A stretch of 64,000 bases of DNA, taken from contig NZ_JABBEA010000012.1 of NCBI RefSeq assembly GCF_012912005.1, positions 1 through 64,000 of the forward strand, given 5' to 3'. The translations under genes and the position numbers were made by a program. Positions within the stretch are counted from its first letter, which is position 1, and every line of letters begins with the position of its first letter. The notes under the pieces are model-generated. The model was not told the DNA's origin. It did not search any database and was given only the letters and a program-made list of their open reading frames with translations. This document shows positions 35,184 to 44,746 of the stretch, in pieces. This stretch comes from Paenibacillus sp. SZ31. GTDB taxonomy: Bacteria > Bacillota > Bacilli > Paenibacillales > Paenibacillaceae.

Positions 35184-35975
35184 ATGTTGAAAAGTAGTGA
35201 GCTTGCCATATGCAAGAGCATAGACATTGATCAATCCATTCATGATATACAGTTAAATTGGTTGTCAGGAGATATCAGAGTTCTTCCGAGTGTGGATGAA
35301 CTTATCCACGTCATACAATATGCGGATGCGTGGTTTTCCAAGCGAAGGCTGATGCAAGTTAACATAGGAGGGGATACCTTAAGCATTGTGGACGGGAGAA
35401 AACGGAGAGGCCTCGTTGGAATAAATGTCGGTAGAACAGCATTGGAGATTCATCTACCAGCTCGGGTTTTTAATCGTATTTTGCTAAACTCCACAGGAGG
35501 ACAACTCCGGTTGAATCGGCTTCTGGCCACTCGCTGTCAATGCAAGATTACCTCAGGTCATGTAGATCTATCAGGGAGGATGGAGGAGCTTGAACTGTGT
35601 GCAGTGGCATCCGTAGTGAAAGTACAACACCTTATTGCAGATAAGCTTAATCTTCAATCCAGTTCAGCCAAGATCGACATTTCGGGGGAGTTTCGTCACT
35701 TGCAAATTACCACAACAGGCAGAGAATTAAATATGGACTGTCTCAAGATGCCAGAGAGATTGCATTCCGTATCCACAGGGGCAAAGGCAGTGGTTTCCAT
35801 TCCAGATAACGAAGGTTTCCGAATCTTACTTAAAAGAAGATCAGGAGCGCTAAAAAGTGAATTTGATTTGACTTCCCTTCATGGGGACAGCAACTGTCTA
35901 ATACACAAAAGTGGAAAATGTGAATTCCAAGTGGATATTCGAGGAGGAGCTTTTCATCTGAAATCCAAGAAATGA
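35184..35975 (+). CDS. DUF4097-like beta-repeat protein
   Basis: 263 aa. A run of short beta-strand-like repeats (WLSGDIRVLPS, VNIGGDTLSIVDG, ISGEFRHLQITTTG, VDIRGGAFHLKS) fits the DUF4097 putative adhesin group. There is no signal peptide or membrane helix. In many Bacilli such genes sit beside regulators and small membrane proteins, with unknown roles in envelope sensing. GGAGAGGG is six bases before ATG 35184; an earlier in-frame ATG at 35169 overlaps that site. It starts 36 bases after the TetR stop, so they are likely one operon. Confidence 0.68.
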   Translation: MLKSSELAICKSIDIDQSIHDIQLNWLSGDIRVLPSVDELIHVIQYADAWFSKRRLMQVNIGGDTLSIVDGRKRRGLVGINVGRTALEIHLPARVFNRILLNSTGGQLRLNRLLATRCQCKITSGHVDLSGRMEELELCAVASVVKVQHLIADKLNLQSSSAKIDISGEFRHLQITTTGRELNMDCLKMPERLHSVSTGAKAVVSIPDNEGFRILLKRRSGALKSEFDLTSLHGDSNCLIHKSGKCEFQVDIRGGAFHLKSKK

Positions 35976-36016
35976 GAGACTGTTCGTGTGTAGTGAAAAC
36001 AAAGGGGGCAGATATC

Positions 36017-36187
36017 ATGGCTGGTTGGATCGTAGGGATTAGTTTTTCCACCATCGTACTGCTAATCGGGATTTACGGCGCATTGAATAGCAGGCGCAGG
36101 CAGTCCAGAAACAAGTGGGCCTGGTGGTTTATTCTGTTTGGTTGTTGTGCGCTTGTCAGTGCCATTATTAATTATCAATTCAGATGA
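36017..36187 (+). CDS. Small two-helix membrane protein (56 aa)
   Basis: Two hydrophobic helices, AGWIVGISFSTIVLLIGIYGA and WWFILFGCCALVSAIINY, are joined by a basic loop NSRRRQSRNKWA. AAGGGGG lies nine bases before ATG 36017; an in-frame extension back to 35972 lacks a site. Probably co-transcribed with the DUF4097-like gene. No known family; it could anchor a partner at the membrane. Confidence 0.62.
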   Translation: MAGWIVGISFSTIVLLIGIYGALNSRRRQSRNKWAWWFILFGCCALVSAIINYQFR

Positions 36188-36323
36188 GCCTCATATATTA
36201 CAAAAGTAAGCCTACAAAACGGATGTGGCTTTCAATTGCCCTATGTGATATAGTAAGTATCCTTTTGTATTTCCAGATGTAGGCGATACAGAGCAAAACA
36301 TATTCTTAGGAGGTAACTGAAAC

Positions 36324-38504
36324 ATGTCAGACAGCTTTCAAAGTGCCTATCAAGAAGAAGAGTACAGGTTAGAGCGAACGATGGAGGAAGTGGACAGTCA
36401 GTTGGAACGACTGCAAAATATTCCGGTGTATACCGGCCACGACTTCACAGAACAAGTGCTGGAAGCTGGACGTGAAGAGCGCCGCACCGCCTTGTCCAAG
36501 AGCGCGCAGCAACCCTATTTCGGACGCTTGGATTTCGAAGAACAGGGCAGTGGTGCACGGAAACCGCTGTATATTGGCAAAATCGGCGTAGACCGCGAAG
36601 AGGTGGGTGAGCATCCGCTCGTCATCGACTGGCGTGCTCCTGTCGCAAGCCTGTTTTACTCATTTACGGGAGGCGAAGCCTCCGCTACGTATGAAGCCCC
36701 GGAAGGGCTTATCGAAGGTCTGGTATACCTGAAACGAAACGTTGTCATTCGGCAGCGGATATTGGAACGTGTGGCGGATACATATAACCGTGACAGCGAC
36801 CAGCCAGCGGTATCTGATGAATTTCTCGTTTATCGTCTGGGAGAGAACAAGGATAACAAACTCCGTGACATCGTATCTACGATTCAGGCGGAGCAGGATC
36901 AGATCATTCGTGCGGCGAGAAACACCGCATTGATCATTCAGGGTGTAGCCGGATCCGGGAAAACAACGGTTGCCCTGCATCGGCTTGCCTTTTTGCTGTA
37001 TCAGTACAAGGAGCAGGTATCTGCGGAGAAAATGGTTATTTTTGCACCCAACCACATGTTCCTGGATTACATCTCAGATGTGCTCCCGGAACTCGGAGTA
37101 GGGGACATTCAGCAGCGGACATTCCCGGATTGGGCGATGAACCTGCTGGAGCTGGAAATGCCTTTGGCGAATACGTCGGATACATTGAACACCTGGTTCG
37201 AAACTCCAGATGCGCGGCCTGAATTAAATGATGATGTATCTGGACGTTACAAAGGATCCATCCGTTTCATGGAGCTTATTCGAGAGTGGCTCTCGGGCAT
37301 GGAAGCGGATTCCGTACCGGATATGGACTTCAGTCCATGGGATGGTAAGGTGCTCAGCAAGACGGAGATCGAGAACTGGTTCGGTGAGGAATATAAGCAT
37401 TATCCACTAGCCAAACGCAAAGAACGGGTCATGGCGCGGGTTCACCGCTGGATTGAGATGGAACTTAAGAAACCGATGCCAGAAGCTGTGCGCAAAGAAC
37501 GCAAGAAAAAAGCGTCTACTCGTGAGAAAGCTTATGCCAAAAAATGGCCTCAATACGAGCCGCTTACGCTATACAAACAGTTGTTCAAAGCTGCAAAGGG
37601 TGGCTCTGTGCCAGCCTCGCTCAGCGGGCTTATTCCAAAACTAGTCATGAAACAAACCGCAGCAGATCTGAAACAGGATATCATCCGTGAAGAGGATCTG
37701 CCTGCATTGGTATACATTCATACACTGGTCCATGATATTGAAGGTTCGGAGCGATTTGACCATATTGTGATCGATGAAGCGCAGGACTTTTCACCTTTCC
37801 ATGTGGCGTTATTGGATCGTTTCGTCAAAGGGCATTCCTTCACCATACTGGGTGACTTGTCCCAAGGCATTCATGAGTACCGTGGTGTTCATGCGTGGGA
37901 AGAGATGAGTTCTCTATTTCCTGAGGATCAGAATGCATACTTTGCATTGACTCGAAGCTATCGTTCCACGATGGAGATTATCGACTACGCCAATACGATT
38001 CTGGAGCGAGGCGTCAAGAGTGGAATCACGGCAATCCCTGTGTTCAGGAGTGGTGATCCGGTTCGGACATTAGCATATGGAGGCGAAGGGCGGACGGCGA
38101 GTCTGGAGCAGGCTTTGAAGGTGTTAACCGTCAAAGACTACCGAACGGTCTCCATCCTGACCCGTACACTGCATGAAGCAGAGGTGCTTCACCGTGACCT
38201 TCAGGCCGCAGGCTGGGATCTGAACCTGATCGATGGTGGCAAAAAGCATTACACGGGTGGACACTCTGTTTTACCTGTCTATCTGTCCAAAGGGTTGGAG
38301 TTTGATGCCGTTATTGTGGCAGACGTAGATCAGAAGCATTATTTGCCAAATGCGGGTGATGCGAAACTGTTGTACGTTGGTTGTACAAGGGCCTTGCATG
38401 AATTGTGGTTGTTCCACGAGGGTGATTTGCCAGAATACGCGGCTGCAACACATAATCCTGACGGCGAGCCTGTAACCATTCAGGGTTGGCCTGAGCTTGG
38501 GTAA
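36324..38504 (+). CDS. helD: RNA polymerase recycling motor HelD (SF1 helicase-like)
   Basis: 726 aa. HelD uses ATP to release RNA polymerase from stalled or terminated complexes. The charged N-terminal helical arm (residues 8-60) enters the polymerase secondary channel in known structures. Helicase motifs include Walker A GVAGSGKTTVALHR (207-220), DEAQDFSPFH (Walker B/motif II), TRSYRSTMEI, and the C-terminal VGCTRALHELWL. Length is close to B. subtilis HelD (774 aa). AGGAGGTAA is about ten bases from the ATG. A terminator follows. Confidence 0.9.
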   Translation: MSDSFQSAYQEEEYRLERTMEEVDSQLERLQNIPVYTGHDFTEQVLEAGREERRTALSKSAQQPYFGRLDFEEQGSGARKPLYIGKIGVDREEVGEHPLVIDWRAPVASLFYSFTGGEASATYEAPEGLIEGLVYLKRNVVIRQRILERVADTYNRDSDQPAVSDEFLVYRLGENKDNKLRDIVSTIQAEQDQIIRAARNTALIIQGVAGSGKTTVALHRLAFLLYQYKEQVSAEKMVIFAPNHMFLDYISDVLPELGVGDIQQRTFPDWAMNLLELEMPLANTSDTLNTWFETPDARPELNDDVSGRYKGSIRFMELIREWLSGMEADSVPDMDFSPWDGKVLSKTEIENWFGEEYKHYPLAKRKERVMARVHRWIEMELKKPMPEAVRKERKKKASTREKAYAKKWPQYEPLTLYKQLFKAAKGGSVPASLSGLIPKLVMKQTAADLKQDIIREEDLPALVYIHTLVHDIEGSERFDHIVIDEAQDFSPFHVALLDRFVKGHSFTILGDLSQGIHEYRGVHAWEEMSSLFPEDQNAYFALTRSYRSTMEIIDYANTILERGVKSGITAIPVFRSGDPVRTLAYGGEGRTASLEQALKVLTVKDYRTVSILTRTLHEAEVLHRDLQAAGWDLNLIDGGKKHYTGGHSVLPVYLSKGLEFDAVIVADVDQKHYLPNAGDAKLLYVGCTRALHELWLFHEGDLPEYAAATHNPDGEPVTIQGWPELG

Positions 38505-38524
38505 ATAAAAGTTTGCTTATACAA

Positions 38525-38574
38525 GAAAAGGCATGGCGTTCATGGGAAAGTCCCATAAGCGCATGCCTTTTTTG
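38525..38574 (+). terminator. Terminator after helD
   Basis: AAAAGGCATG pairs with GCATGCCTTTT across an inner CATGGGA/TCCCAT stem, followed by T6. Confidence 0.88.
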
Positions 38575-38623
38575 CTTTTGCGCGAGAATTGCTTAATCTT
38601 CCGACGAAGAACGATGGGGGAGT

Positions 38624-39547
38624 TCAAGTATATGTTACGCTATTTCCCATTCTGGACGAGCGACGGTTCACCAAGAATATGCCGACACCAATGAATAACC
38701 CGCCTGCCAATGCAAACCACTGGACATGCTCTCCTAGCAAAATCCAACTCGACAATACACCAAAGAATGGTGCTAGAAACAGATAAGAACTGGTTTGGGC
38801 CGGATCACTATGTTGTAGCAAATAAAACCAGAGTGAGAACTGGATAATGGAGCAAACAAGCGTCAACCAGAGCAACACCATAACCGAGGTGGCATTCACT
38901 ATAAAGTGAGGCTGTTCCGTACATAGGCTCAGTAGAAGAAGCACAGCACCTCCAGCGAGCATCTGATAGGCTGTTAATACAAAAGTATCGTAGCCATCGC
39001 CCCAGCGTTTGATGAGCAATGTGGACACGGCAAAGGAGATCGCACCGCCAAATCCAATCCAGGTTCCAGGGCTAAAGCTCATCTGCCATCCAAAGGTTAA
39101 CATAATCCCTATGAAGCCGAGCATAACACCGATCCACTGGCTGAAACGGTAGGTCACTCTATATAAGAGAGCACTGAGGATAATGACCAGTAGCGGATTG
39201 GTAAACGTAATAATGGCGGATTCACCGGATGTAATCCAGTTCATGCTGTAGTAGGCGCAGCCCATCACTCCTGCGGATTGGAACAGACCAATGAGGATTA
39301 TTTTCAACCAAGACTGCCATCCAGTAGGCAAAGGACGTTTACGAAGGAACAAGGCCATCAATCCACCAGCCAGTACATAACGTATGCCCATGAGCAGGAA
39401 AGGTGGGGCATATAACATGCCGATCTTGCCAACTGGAAAAGAAGTACCCATGATTAGCGTTGTTAAAATGATCAAGATTGTATATTTCAAAGGTTTTATG
39501 GTGCGTGTACCTGTGATCAAAGTAACTTTATTTTTCCAGTATGTCAT
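38624..39547 (-). CDS. EamA/DMT-family transporter
   Basis: 307 aa with ten hydrophobic segments in two EamA repeats (TLIMGTSFPVGKIGMLYAPP and WIGFGGAISFAVSTLLIKRWGDGYD). Such proteins export metabolites or amino acids; the substrate is unknown. The minus-strand ATG at 39547 has AAGGAG eight bases upstream; GTG at 39556 overlaps that site. Divergent from a LysR regulator, the usual layout for a regulated exporter. Confidence 0.87.
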   Translation of the reverse strand: MTYWKNKVTLITGTRTIKPLKYTILIILTTLIMGTSFPVGKIGMLYAPPFLLMGIRYVLAGGLMALFLRKRPLPTGWQSWLKIILIGLFQSAGVMGCAYYSMNWITSGESAIITFTNPLLVIILSALLYRVTYRFSQWIGVMLGFIGIMLTFGWQMSFSPGTWIGFGGAISFAVSTLLIKRWGDGYDTFVLTAYQMLAGGAVLLLLSLCTEQPHFIVNATSVMVLLWLTLVCSIIQFSLWFYLLQHSDPAQTSSYLFLAPFFGVLSSWILLGEHVQWFALAGGLFIGVGIFLVNRRSSRMGNSVTYT

Positions 39548-39602
39548 GCTCAACACTCCTTATCATCATCCAGTCAGAGGACTGGTTTGGGATCTACATG
39601 AA

Positions 39603-39632
39603 TTGTAGTCCGGTTTACACATGAAGTATAAT
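39603..39632 (+). promoter_or_regulatory. Sigma-A promoter of the LysR gene
   Basis: TTGTAG, 18 bases, TATAAT. Confidence 0.6.
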
Positions 39633-39651
39633 GATTGGTAATGAAGTGGAT

Positions 39652-39666
39652 ATCATTTTGAATGAT
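39652..39666. promoter_or_regulatory. LysR-type operator (ATCAT-N5-ATGAT)
   Basis: The inverted repeat ATCAT TTTGA ATGAT contains the T-N11-A pattern of LysR sites. It lies about 20 bases downstream of the LysR gene -10 box, consistent with autorepression, between the divergent LysR and EamA genes. Confidence 0.55.
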
Positions 39667-39683
39667 GTCAGAGTGGAGGGACC

Positions 39684-40571
39684 ATGGAGAGCGGGGATCT
39701 TAGAATATTTCAGTGTGTTGCACAGGAGGGGAATCTGACCAAAGCTGCTTCTAAACTGGGGTATGTGCAATCCAACGTAACTGCACGAATCCGGCATCTG
39801 GAAGCAGAAGTGGGTACAACGCTGTTCATTCGTCATAATCGAGGCATGACGTTATCTCCAGCCGGAGAGATGCTACTGACCTATGCGGATAAAATTATTG
39901 GTTTGCTGAATGATGCTTCCAAGGCGCTTCGGGCGACGAGTACACCATCGGGTCCCTTAAGAATAGGATCTACACAGACTGCCGCAGCAGTTCGTTTACC
40001 TGAGCTTTTTGCAAAATACTATAAACAGTATCCCGAGGTGTCCTTGTCATTGGCTACTGGCAATTCGCAAATGCTTATTGATCAGGTGATAGGGTATGAA
40101 TTGGAAGGGGCTTTCATTGGTTGTGCCTGTGATCATCCTGATATTGCGTCTATAGATGTATTTGATGAAGAACTCTATGTGGTATCATCTGGTGTGGGGC
40201 CCGAAGAAGAGCTTACCCGTAAACCGATCCTTGTCTACAGTATGGGATGCTCCTACCGACAAACGTTAGAGGAGTGGTTGAACTCAAGTGGGGTAAATCG
40301 TCCAGTGATTATGGAGTTTGGAACTTTGGAAGCGATTATTAGTGGAGTAACGTCGGGAATGGGGATTTCTCTGTTACCGGAGATTGTGATTCGGCAGCAA
40401 ATCGAAAGTGGCAACCTTCGCAAATATTCGCTCCCCTCCGGTATAAGCCGCATGATGACTCGTTTTATTACACGCAAAGATGCGTTTATCAGTAGTGCGC
40501 TTGGCGCATTTATGGCTATGTTACCGCGGGAGTATGATATGATAGAGAGTGGAGATACAACAGAAGTGTAA
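39684..40571 (+). CDS. LysR family transcriptional regulator
   Basis: 295 aa. The N-terminal winged HTH reads FQCVAQEGNLTKAASKLGYVQSNVTARIRHLEAEVGTTLF; the C-terminal ligand domain starts near GPLRIGSTQTAAAVRLPELF. The co-inducer is unknown. GGAGGG is four bases before the ATG. Divergent from the EamA transporter, its probable target. Confidence 0.93.
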   Translation: MESGDLRIFQCVAQEGNLTKAASKLGYVQSNVTARIRHLEAEVGTTLFIRHNRGMTLSPAGEMLLTYADKIIGLLNDASKALRATSTPSGPLRIGSTQTAAAVRLPELFAKYYKQYPEVSLSLATGNSQMLIDQVIGYELEGAFIGCACDHPDIASIDVFDEELYVVSSGVGPEEELTRKPILVYSMGCSYRQTLEEWLNSSGVNRPVIMEFGTLEAIISGVTSGMGISLLPEIVIRQQIESGNLRKYSLPSGISRMMTRFITRKDAFISSALGAFMAMLPREYDMIESGDTTEV

Positions 40572-40613
40572 TTGTACACAAGCCAAGGCAATTCGTTAAG
40601 GAAGTGATGAGCA

Positions 40614-41921
40614 ATGGATTTATTTTCGTTTCAACAGGACTCAAAACCACAAGCTAGACTGCTCGCGGACCGCTTGCGGCCAGAGCATCTGGATGAATAT
40701 ATTGGACAGGAACATATTATTGGACCGGGAAAATTACTCCGGCGGGCCATCGAGGCTGATCAGATTTCGTCCATCTTGTTATACGGCCCTCCGGGATGTG
40801 GCAAGACAACCCTGGCACATATTATTTCTCAGCAAACGCAAGGACAGTTCGTACGTCTGAATGCAGTGGAAGCTTCCGTTAAGGATGTGCGTGAAGTCAT
40901 CGAACAGGCGCAAACGAACAAACAGCTGTATGGAACCAAAACCATTCTGTTCCTCGATGAGGTACATCGGTTTAACAGTTCACGTCAGGACGCGCTATTG
41001 CCTGCGGTGGAGAAGGGTACGATTATTTTTATCGGCGCCACAACAGAGAATCCCTTTCATTATGTCAATGGGGCCTTGATGAGCCGTTCTACTCTGTTCC
41101 AACTAGAATCGCTAAACAAGGATCATTCCCTAATTGCAATGCGCAGAGCATTGAGCGATGCGGACAAAGGTCTGGGGTTCATGGAACTACAGGCGGACGA
41201 TGAGGCGCTTGAGCATATTGCTACGATGGCCAATGGGGATATTCGGCGTGCGCTTAACGCGCTTGAACTGGCTGCGTTGACCACGCCACCGGAGAAGGAT
41301 GGATCCATTCATATTACGCTTGGTGTAGCAGAAGAGTCTATTCGTCGCCCCATTGTGAAGGCGGATGAATCCACACAGTATGATGTGTTGTCTGCATTTC
41401 ACAAGAGTATTCGAGGTTCCAGTGATGCGGCGCTGTTCTGGTTTCTATACGCGGTGGAGAAGCTCGGCATGGACCCAATGACCTTCATTCGGCGCCTGAT
41501 TGCAGCGAGCAGTGAAGATATTGGACTAGCGAACCCGCAAGCTATGACTCAGGCGATTGGAGCGCTTGATGCGTACCGGAATAACGGTTGGCCCGAAGCC
41601 AAGCTGAATATCGCACAAGCGATTCTGTTTGCAGTCGAAAGTCCGAAATCCAATGCGGTGTACACCGCCATTTCCAAAGCCATGAACGCTATTGATGAGG
41701 TGAAATCGGCAGAAGTTCCACTCCACTTGCGAGATACGCATTATTCCGGTGCCGTGAAGCTTGGACATGAGGGCTATCAATATCCGCACAATTACCCTGG
41801 GCATTATGTGAAGCAAGAATATTTGCCAAAGCAGCTCTCACGGAGAGTATTCTATGAGGCGACGGAGCAGGGTAACGAATCGAAGATTAGACTGAATCAA
41901 CAACGACGCAGGGATTTGTAA
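40614..41921 (+). CDS. rarA: Replication-associated recombination protein RarA (MgsA)
   Basis: 435 aa AAA+ ATPase that acts at stalled forks with SSB and RecA-loading factors. Walker A YGPPGCGKTTL, Walker B LFLDEVHRFN, sensor IGATTENPFHYV and the C-terminal MgsA domain (FIRRLIAASSEDIGLANPQAM; YQYPHNYPGHYVKQEYLP) are conserved. AAGGAAGTGATG lies upstream. crcB genes begin 33 bases later. In B. subtilis the homologue (yrvN) is also near aspS-tcdA. Confidence 0.96.
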   Translation: MDLFSFQQDSKPQARLLADRLRPEHLDEYIGQEHIIGPGKLLRRAIEADQISSILLYGPPGCGKTTLAHIISQQTQGQFVRLNAVEASVKDVREVIEQAQTNKQLYGTKTILFLDEVHRFNSSRQDALLPAVEKGTIIFIGATTENPFHYVNGALMSRSTLFQLESLNKDHSLIAMRRALSDADKGLGFMELQADDEALEHIATMANGDIRRALNALELAALTTPPEKDGSIHITLGVAEESIRRPIVKADESTQYDVLSAFHKSIRGSSDAALFWFLYAVEKLGMDPMTFIRRLIAASSEDIGLANPQAMTQAIGALDAYRNNGWPEAKLNIAQAILFAVESPKSNAVYTAISKAMNAIDEVKSAEVPLHLRDTHYSGAVKLGHEGYQYPHNYPGHYVKQEYLPKQLSRRVFYEATEQGNESKIRLNQQRRRDL

Positions 41922-41954
41922 GATCAGTCAGATCACTCGGGAGATGCACATAAC

Positions 41955-42356
41955 ATGAAAGAGCTTTTGTATATAGGAGTAGGTGGGTTTCTCGGTACAT
42001 TGACCCGATATGCCATACAGTTAGGGACACCAGCTGCTCATGTGGGCTTTCCGTGGGCAGTGCTGCTAATCAATGCGATTGGCAGCCTTTTTTTGGGTTG
42101 GTTCTTTACTATAGCTGTTCCAGGCAAAATAACACCACAACTTCGACTTGCGATTGGTACAGGTTTTACTGGCGCATTTACGACATTCTCCACGTTTACT
42201 CTGGATATTGTTCGTTTATCCGAGGGTGGAGAATGGGTCAATGCTGCGATTTATATAATCGTAAGTCTATTGGCAGGGTTGTTGCTATGTGCGCTGGGAA
42301 TGAGTCTTGGACAGCGTATGTTGGCAGCACGAAGACAAGAGGGTGATGCCTCATGA
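41955..42356 (+). CDS. crcB: Fluoride ion channel CrcB/Fluc, first subunit
   Basis: 133 aa, four membrane helices. The Fluc signatures are LLINAIGSLFLGWF and GFTGAFTTFSTFTLDI, the phenylalanine box lining the fluoride pore. Firmicutes often have two adjacent crcB genes whose products form a heterodimer. Its stop overlaps the start of the second copy (ATGA), so translation is coupled. I see no fluoride riboswitch upstream. Confidence 0.93.
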   Translation: MKELLYIGVGGFLGTLTRYAIQLGTPAAHVGFPWAVLLINAIGSLFLGWFFTIAVPGKITPQLRLAIGTGFTGAFTTFSTFTLDIVRLSEGGEWVNAAIYIIVSLLAGLLLCALGMSLGQRMLAARRQEGDAS

Positions 42357-42712
42357 TCCTGTGGATTGGATTTGCAGGTGTGCTGGGTGCGATACTGCGT
42401 TACAGTCTGGGAAAATGGGTCTCTGGCTTGCTGGGAACGGCTTTTCCATGGGGGACATGGATCATTAACGTCAGTGGTTCACTGTTGCTTGGGTTGTTAT
42501 ATGGGTGGCACCAATCTGAGATGATTTCAGATGCAATCTGGGTGATCTGGGGAACCGGGTTCTGCGGTGCGTACACCACATTTTCCACCTTTGGCTATGA
42601 AACGTTAGGACTTATGGGTCGACAACGATACGCCAGAGCGGCGCTCTACGTCGTCAGTTCAGTTGTAGTGGGAGTGTTGGCCGCCTGGGCAGGAGTCTGG
42701 TTGACTGCATAA
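42353..42712 (+). CDS. crcB: Fluoride ion channel CrcB/Fluc, second subunit
   Basis: 119 aa, four membrane helices. It carries WIINVSGSLLLGLLYG and GFCGAYTTFSTFGYETL. It differs from the upstream copy, as expected for a heterodimeric channel. A terminator follows that also serves the convergent mnmA gene. Confidence 0.93.
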   Translation: MILWIGFAGVLGAILRYSLGKWVSGLLGTAFPWGTWIINVSGSLLLGLLYGWHQSEMISDAIWVIWGTGFCGAYTTFSTFGYETLGLMGRQRYARAALYVVSSVVVGVLAAWAGVWLTA

Positions 42713-42748
42713 CGAACTATTTTTAATTTTTTTGCAAAGAAAAGCAGG

Positions 42749-42793
42749 AAAAAAGCCATCCTTCATGGTATTACATGAAAGACGGCTTTTTTA
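42749..42793. terminator. Bidirectional terminator between crcB and mnmA
   Basis: AAAAAGCC and CTTCATG pair with CATGAAAG and GGCTTTTTT around loop GTATTA. A-rich and T-rich ends suit both strands. Confidence 0.85.
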
Positions 42794-42843
42794 ATAGGGA
42801 TACACGGTATTGTGTATAATCCGCTTTTTATGGACAAGCTCTA

Positions 42844-43968
42844 TTACTGCATTGCGGGTACCGGTACTTTTTGCACCTGATCGATCGTACCCCCACCCAG
42901 GCAGACCTCTCCATCGTAGAAAACAACGGCTTGTCCTGGCGTAATGGCTTTTTGCTGCTGGTCAAATTGTACATCCACACTTCCATCTTCCTGCCAGGTC
43001 AATGTAACACCTTGATCCGGCTGACGATAGCGGAACTTGGCAGTACAACGGTATGGCACATTAGGCATGTGCTCTGCACCAGCAATCCAGTTCACACCCG
43101 TTGCGGTTAGACCTGTGGAGTACAGGCTTGCATGGGCATCGCCCTGAACAACAAGTAGTTGATTCTTCTCCAGGTTCTTGTCTGCAACGAACCAGGGTTC
43201 ACCATTGCCGGAACCGCCAATGCCAAGACCTTGGCGCTGTCCAAGTGTGTAGTACATCAGACCGTCATGACGGCCTTTGACTTCACCAGTCGCGATATCA
43301 ACCATGTCTCCGCCTTTGGCAGGCAGATAGTTGCTCAGGAACTCTTTGAAATTGCGCTCGCCGATGAAGCAGACACCTGTACTGTCTTTTTTCTTGGCGG
43401 TATACAAACCAGCTGCTTCTGCGATTTTGCGTACTTCCGGTTTGGGCAGATGACCAATCGGGAACATGGCTTTGGACAGCTGGTTCTGATTGAGAGCATT
43501 AAGGAAATACGTCTGATCCTTATTGTTGTCTACACCACGCAGCAACTTTAACGTGCCATCTTCTTCAATCAGGCGAGCATAGTGTCCTGTAGCTACATAA
43601 TCTGCGCCGAGATCCAGAGCTTTGTTCAGGAATTCACCAAATTTGATCTCACGATTACACATGACATCCGGATTTGGCGTGCGGCCCGACTTATATTCAT
43701 CAAGGAAATAGGTAAATACTTTATCAAAATATTCTTTCTCGAAGTTGACAGTGTAGTAAGGAATGCCGATCTGTTCACATACGCGGCGTACGTCCTCTGA
43801 ATCTTCTTCAGCGGTACAGTGGCCGAACTCGTCGGTGTCATCCCAGTTTTTCATGAAAATGCCGATGACATCGTAACCCTGCTCTTTCAGCAGCAGTGCG
43901 GTAACGGAAGAATCGACACCTCCGGACATGCCAACGACGACCCGTGTATTTTCAATTGTTTTGGACAT
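42844..43968 (-). CDS. mnmA: tRNA 2-thiouridylase MnmA (TrmU)
   Basis: 374 aa. Thiolates U34 of tRNA-Lys, Glu and Gln. The P-loop motif GMSGGVDSS, the first active-site cysteine in VMCNREIKFGEF and the second in TGVCFIGERNFKEF are present. MSKTIEN at 43968 is the likely start, with GGTGATA upstream; a longer frame to 44133 runs into the region before cymR. An extended -10 element (TGCTAGAAT, minus strand, 44016-44009) would start the RNA near 44002. It is divergent from cymR-iscS, whose cysteine desulfurase supplies the sulfur. Confidence 0.96.
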   Translation of the reverse strand: MSKTIENTRVVVGMSGGVDSSVTALLLKEQGYDVIGIFMKNWDDTDEFGHCTAEEDSEDVRRVCEQIGIPYYTVNFEKEYFDKVFTYFLDEYKSGRTPNPDVMCNREIKFGEFLNKALDLGADYVATGHYARLIEEDGTLKLLRGVDNNKDQTYFLNALNQNQLSKAMFPIGHLPKPEVRKIAEAAGLYTAKKKDSTGVCFIGERNFKEFLSNYLPAKGGDMVDIATGEVKGRHDGLMYYTLGQRQGLGIGGSGNGEPWFVADKNLEKNQLLVVQGDAHASLYSTGLTATGVNWIAGAEHMPNVPYRCTAKFRYRQPDQGVTLTWQEDGSVDVQFDQQQKAITPGQAVVFYDGEVCLGGGTIDQVQKVPVPAMQ

Positions 43969-44289
43969 CGTTATCACCATTTCTATATATAAATGTGTTT
44001 CGTTTCTTATTCTAGCATAACCGGACTCAAGATACGATACACCCGGCCAACTTTGGATAGTGTCCACCACAGACGCACATTTTGGAATATCGTCAATCTT
44101 TCTTTTCCATAAAGCATGCAGATATGTTAACATTAGCTGAGGGTTATGATCGGAATACGGAGGATTAGAAGGTTTATGCTAATCTCAATGCATCTCCGCT
44201 GTGGACAGATCGTGAAACAGAAGGTCATGGACCACAGGATATATTATAAAGTTTCCAAGCGTTTCTGAAAATTGAAAGAGGTGACTCCT
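43969..44289. other. Divergent intergenic region mnmA-cymR
   Basis: 321 bp. Contains the minus-strand extended -10 element for mnmA at 44009-44016. For cymR a TATTATAAA sequence at 44242-44250 could be a -10 box but no -35 fits. No gene seen. Confidence 0.5.
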
Positions 44290-44709
44290 TTGAAAATATC
44301 GACAAAAGGCCGTTACGGCCTCACAATCATGATGGAGCTGGCTGCTAGAACAGGCGAAGGCCCTACATCACTTAAAAGCATTGCCGAGCGCAACCAGCTC
44401 TCGGAACATTACCTGGAGCAATTGATCGCTCCATTGCGCAATGCAGGACTGGTGAAGAGCATTAGAGGTGCTTACGGCGGTTATATCCTTGCAGGTGATC
44501 CTGCAACCGTGACTGCAGGCGACGTGATCCGTGTACTGGAAGGGCCAATCTCTCCAGTAGACTTCACGGAAGAAGATGATCCGGCGAAGCGTGATCTATG
44601 GTTGCGTATTCGTGACGGCATTGCGGAAGTGTTGGATTCCACAACACTGAAAGACCTGATTACATTCCAGGATCAAGAGAAAAAAGATAGTTACATGTTT
44701 TACATTTAA
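44290..44709 (+). CDS. cymR: Rrf2-family regulator CymR (cysteine metabolism repressor)
   Basis: 139 aa. It follows the B. subtilis CymR pattern closely: MKISTKGRYGLTIMMELA, GPTSLKSIAE, LSEHYLEQLIAPLRNAGLVKSIRGAYGGYIL, DVIRVLEGPISPV, and the C-terminal DSYMFYI. CymR with CysK represses cysteine uptake and synthesis genes; it lacks the iron-sulfur cysteines of IscR, which agrees with what I see. TTG at 44290 has AAAGAGGTGA upstream. iscS follows. Confidence 0.95.
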   Translation: MKISTKGRYGLTIMMELAARTGEGPTSLKSIAERNQLSEHYLEQLIAPLRNAGLVKSIRGAYGGYILAGDPATVTAGDVIRVLEGPISPVDFTEEDDPAKRDLWLRIRDGIAEVLDSTTLKDLITFQDQEKKDSYMFYI

Positions 44710-44746
44710 AAAAGACTTCTATGAACTTGACATGGTAACATACTTG

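Noticed and set aside
41922..41954. Fluoride riboswitch before the crcB pair
   Set aside because: The gap of 33 bases after rarA is too short and lacks the aptamer.
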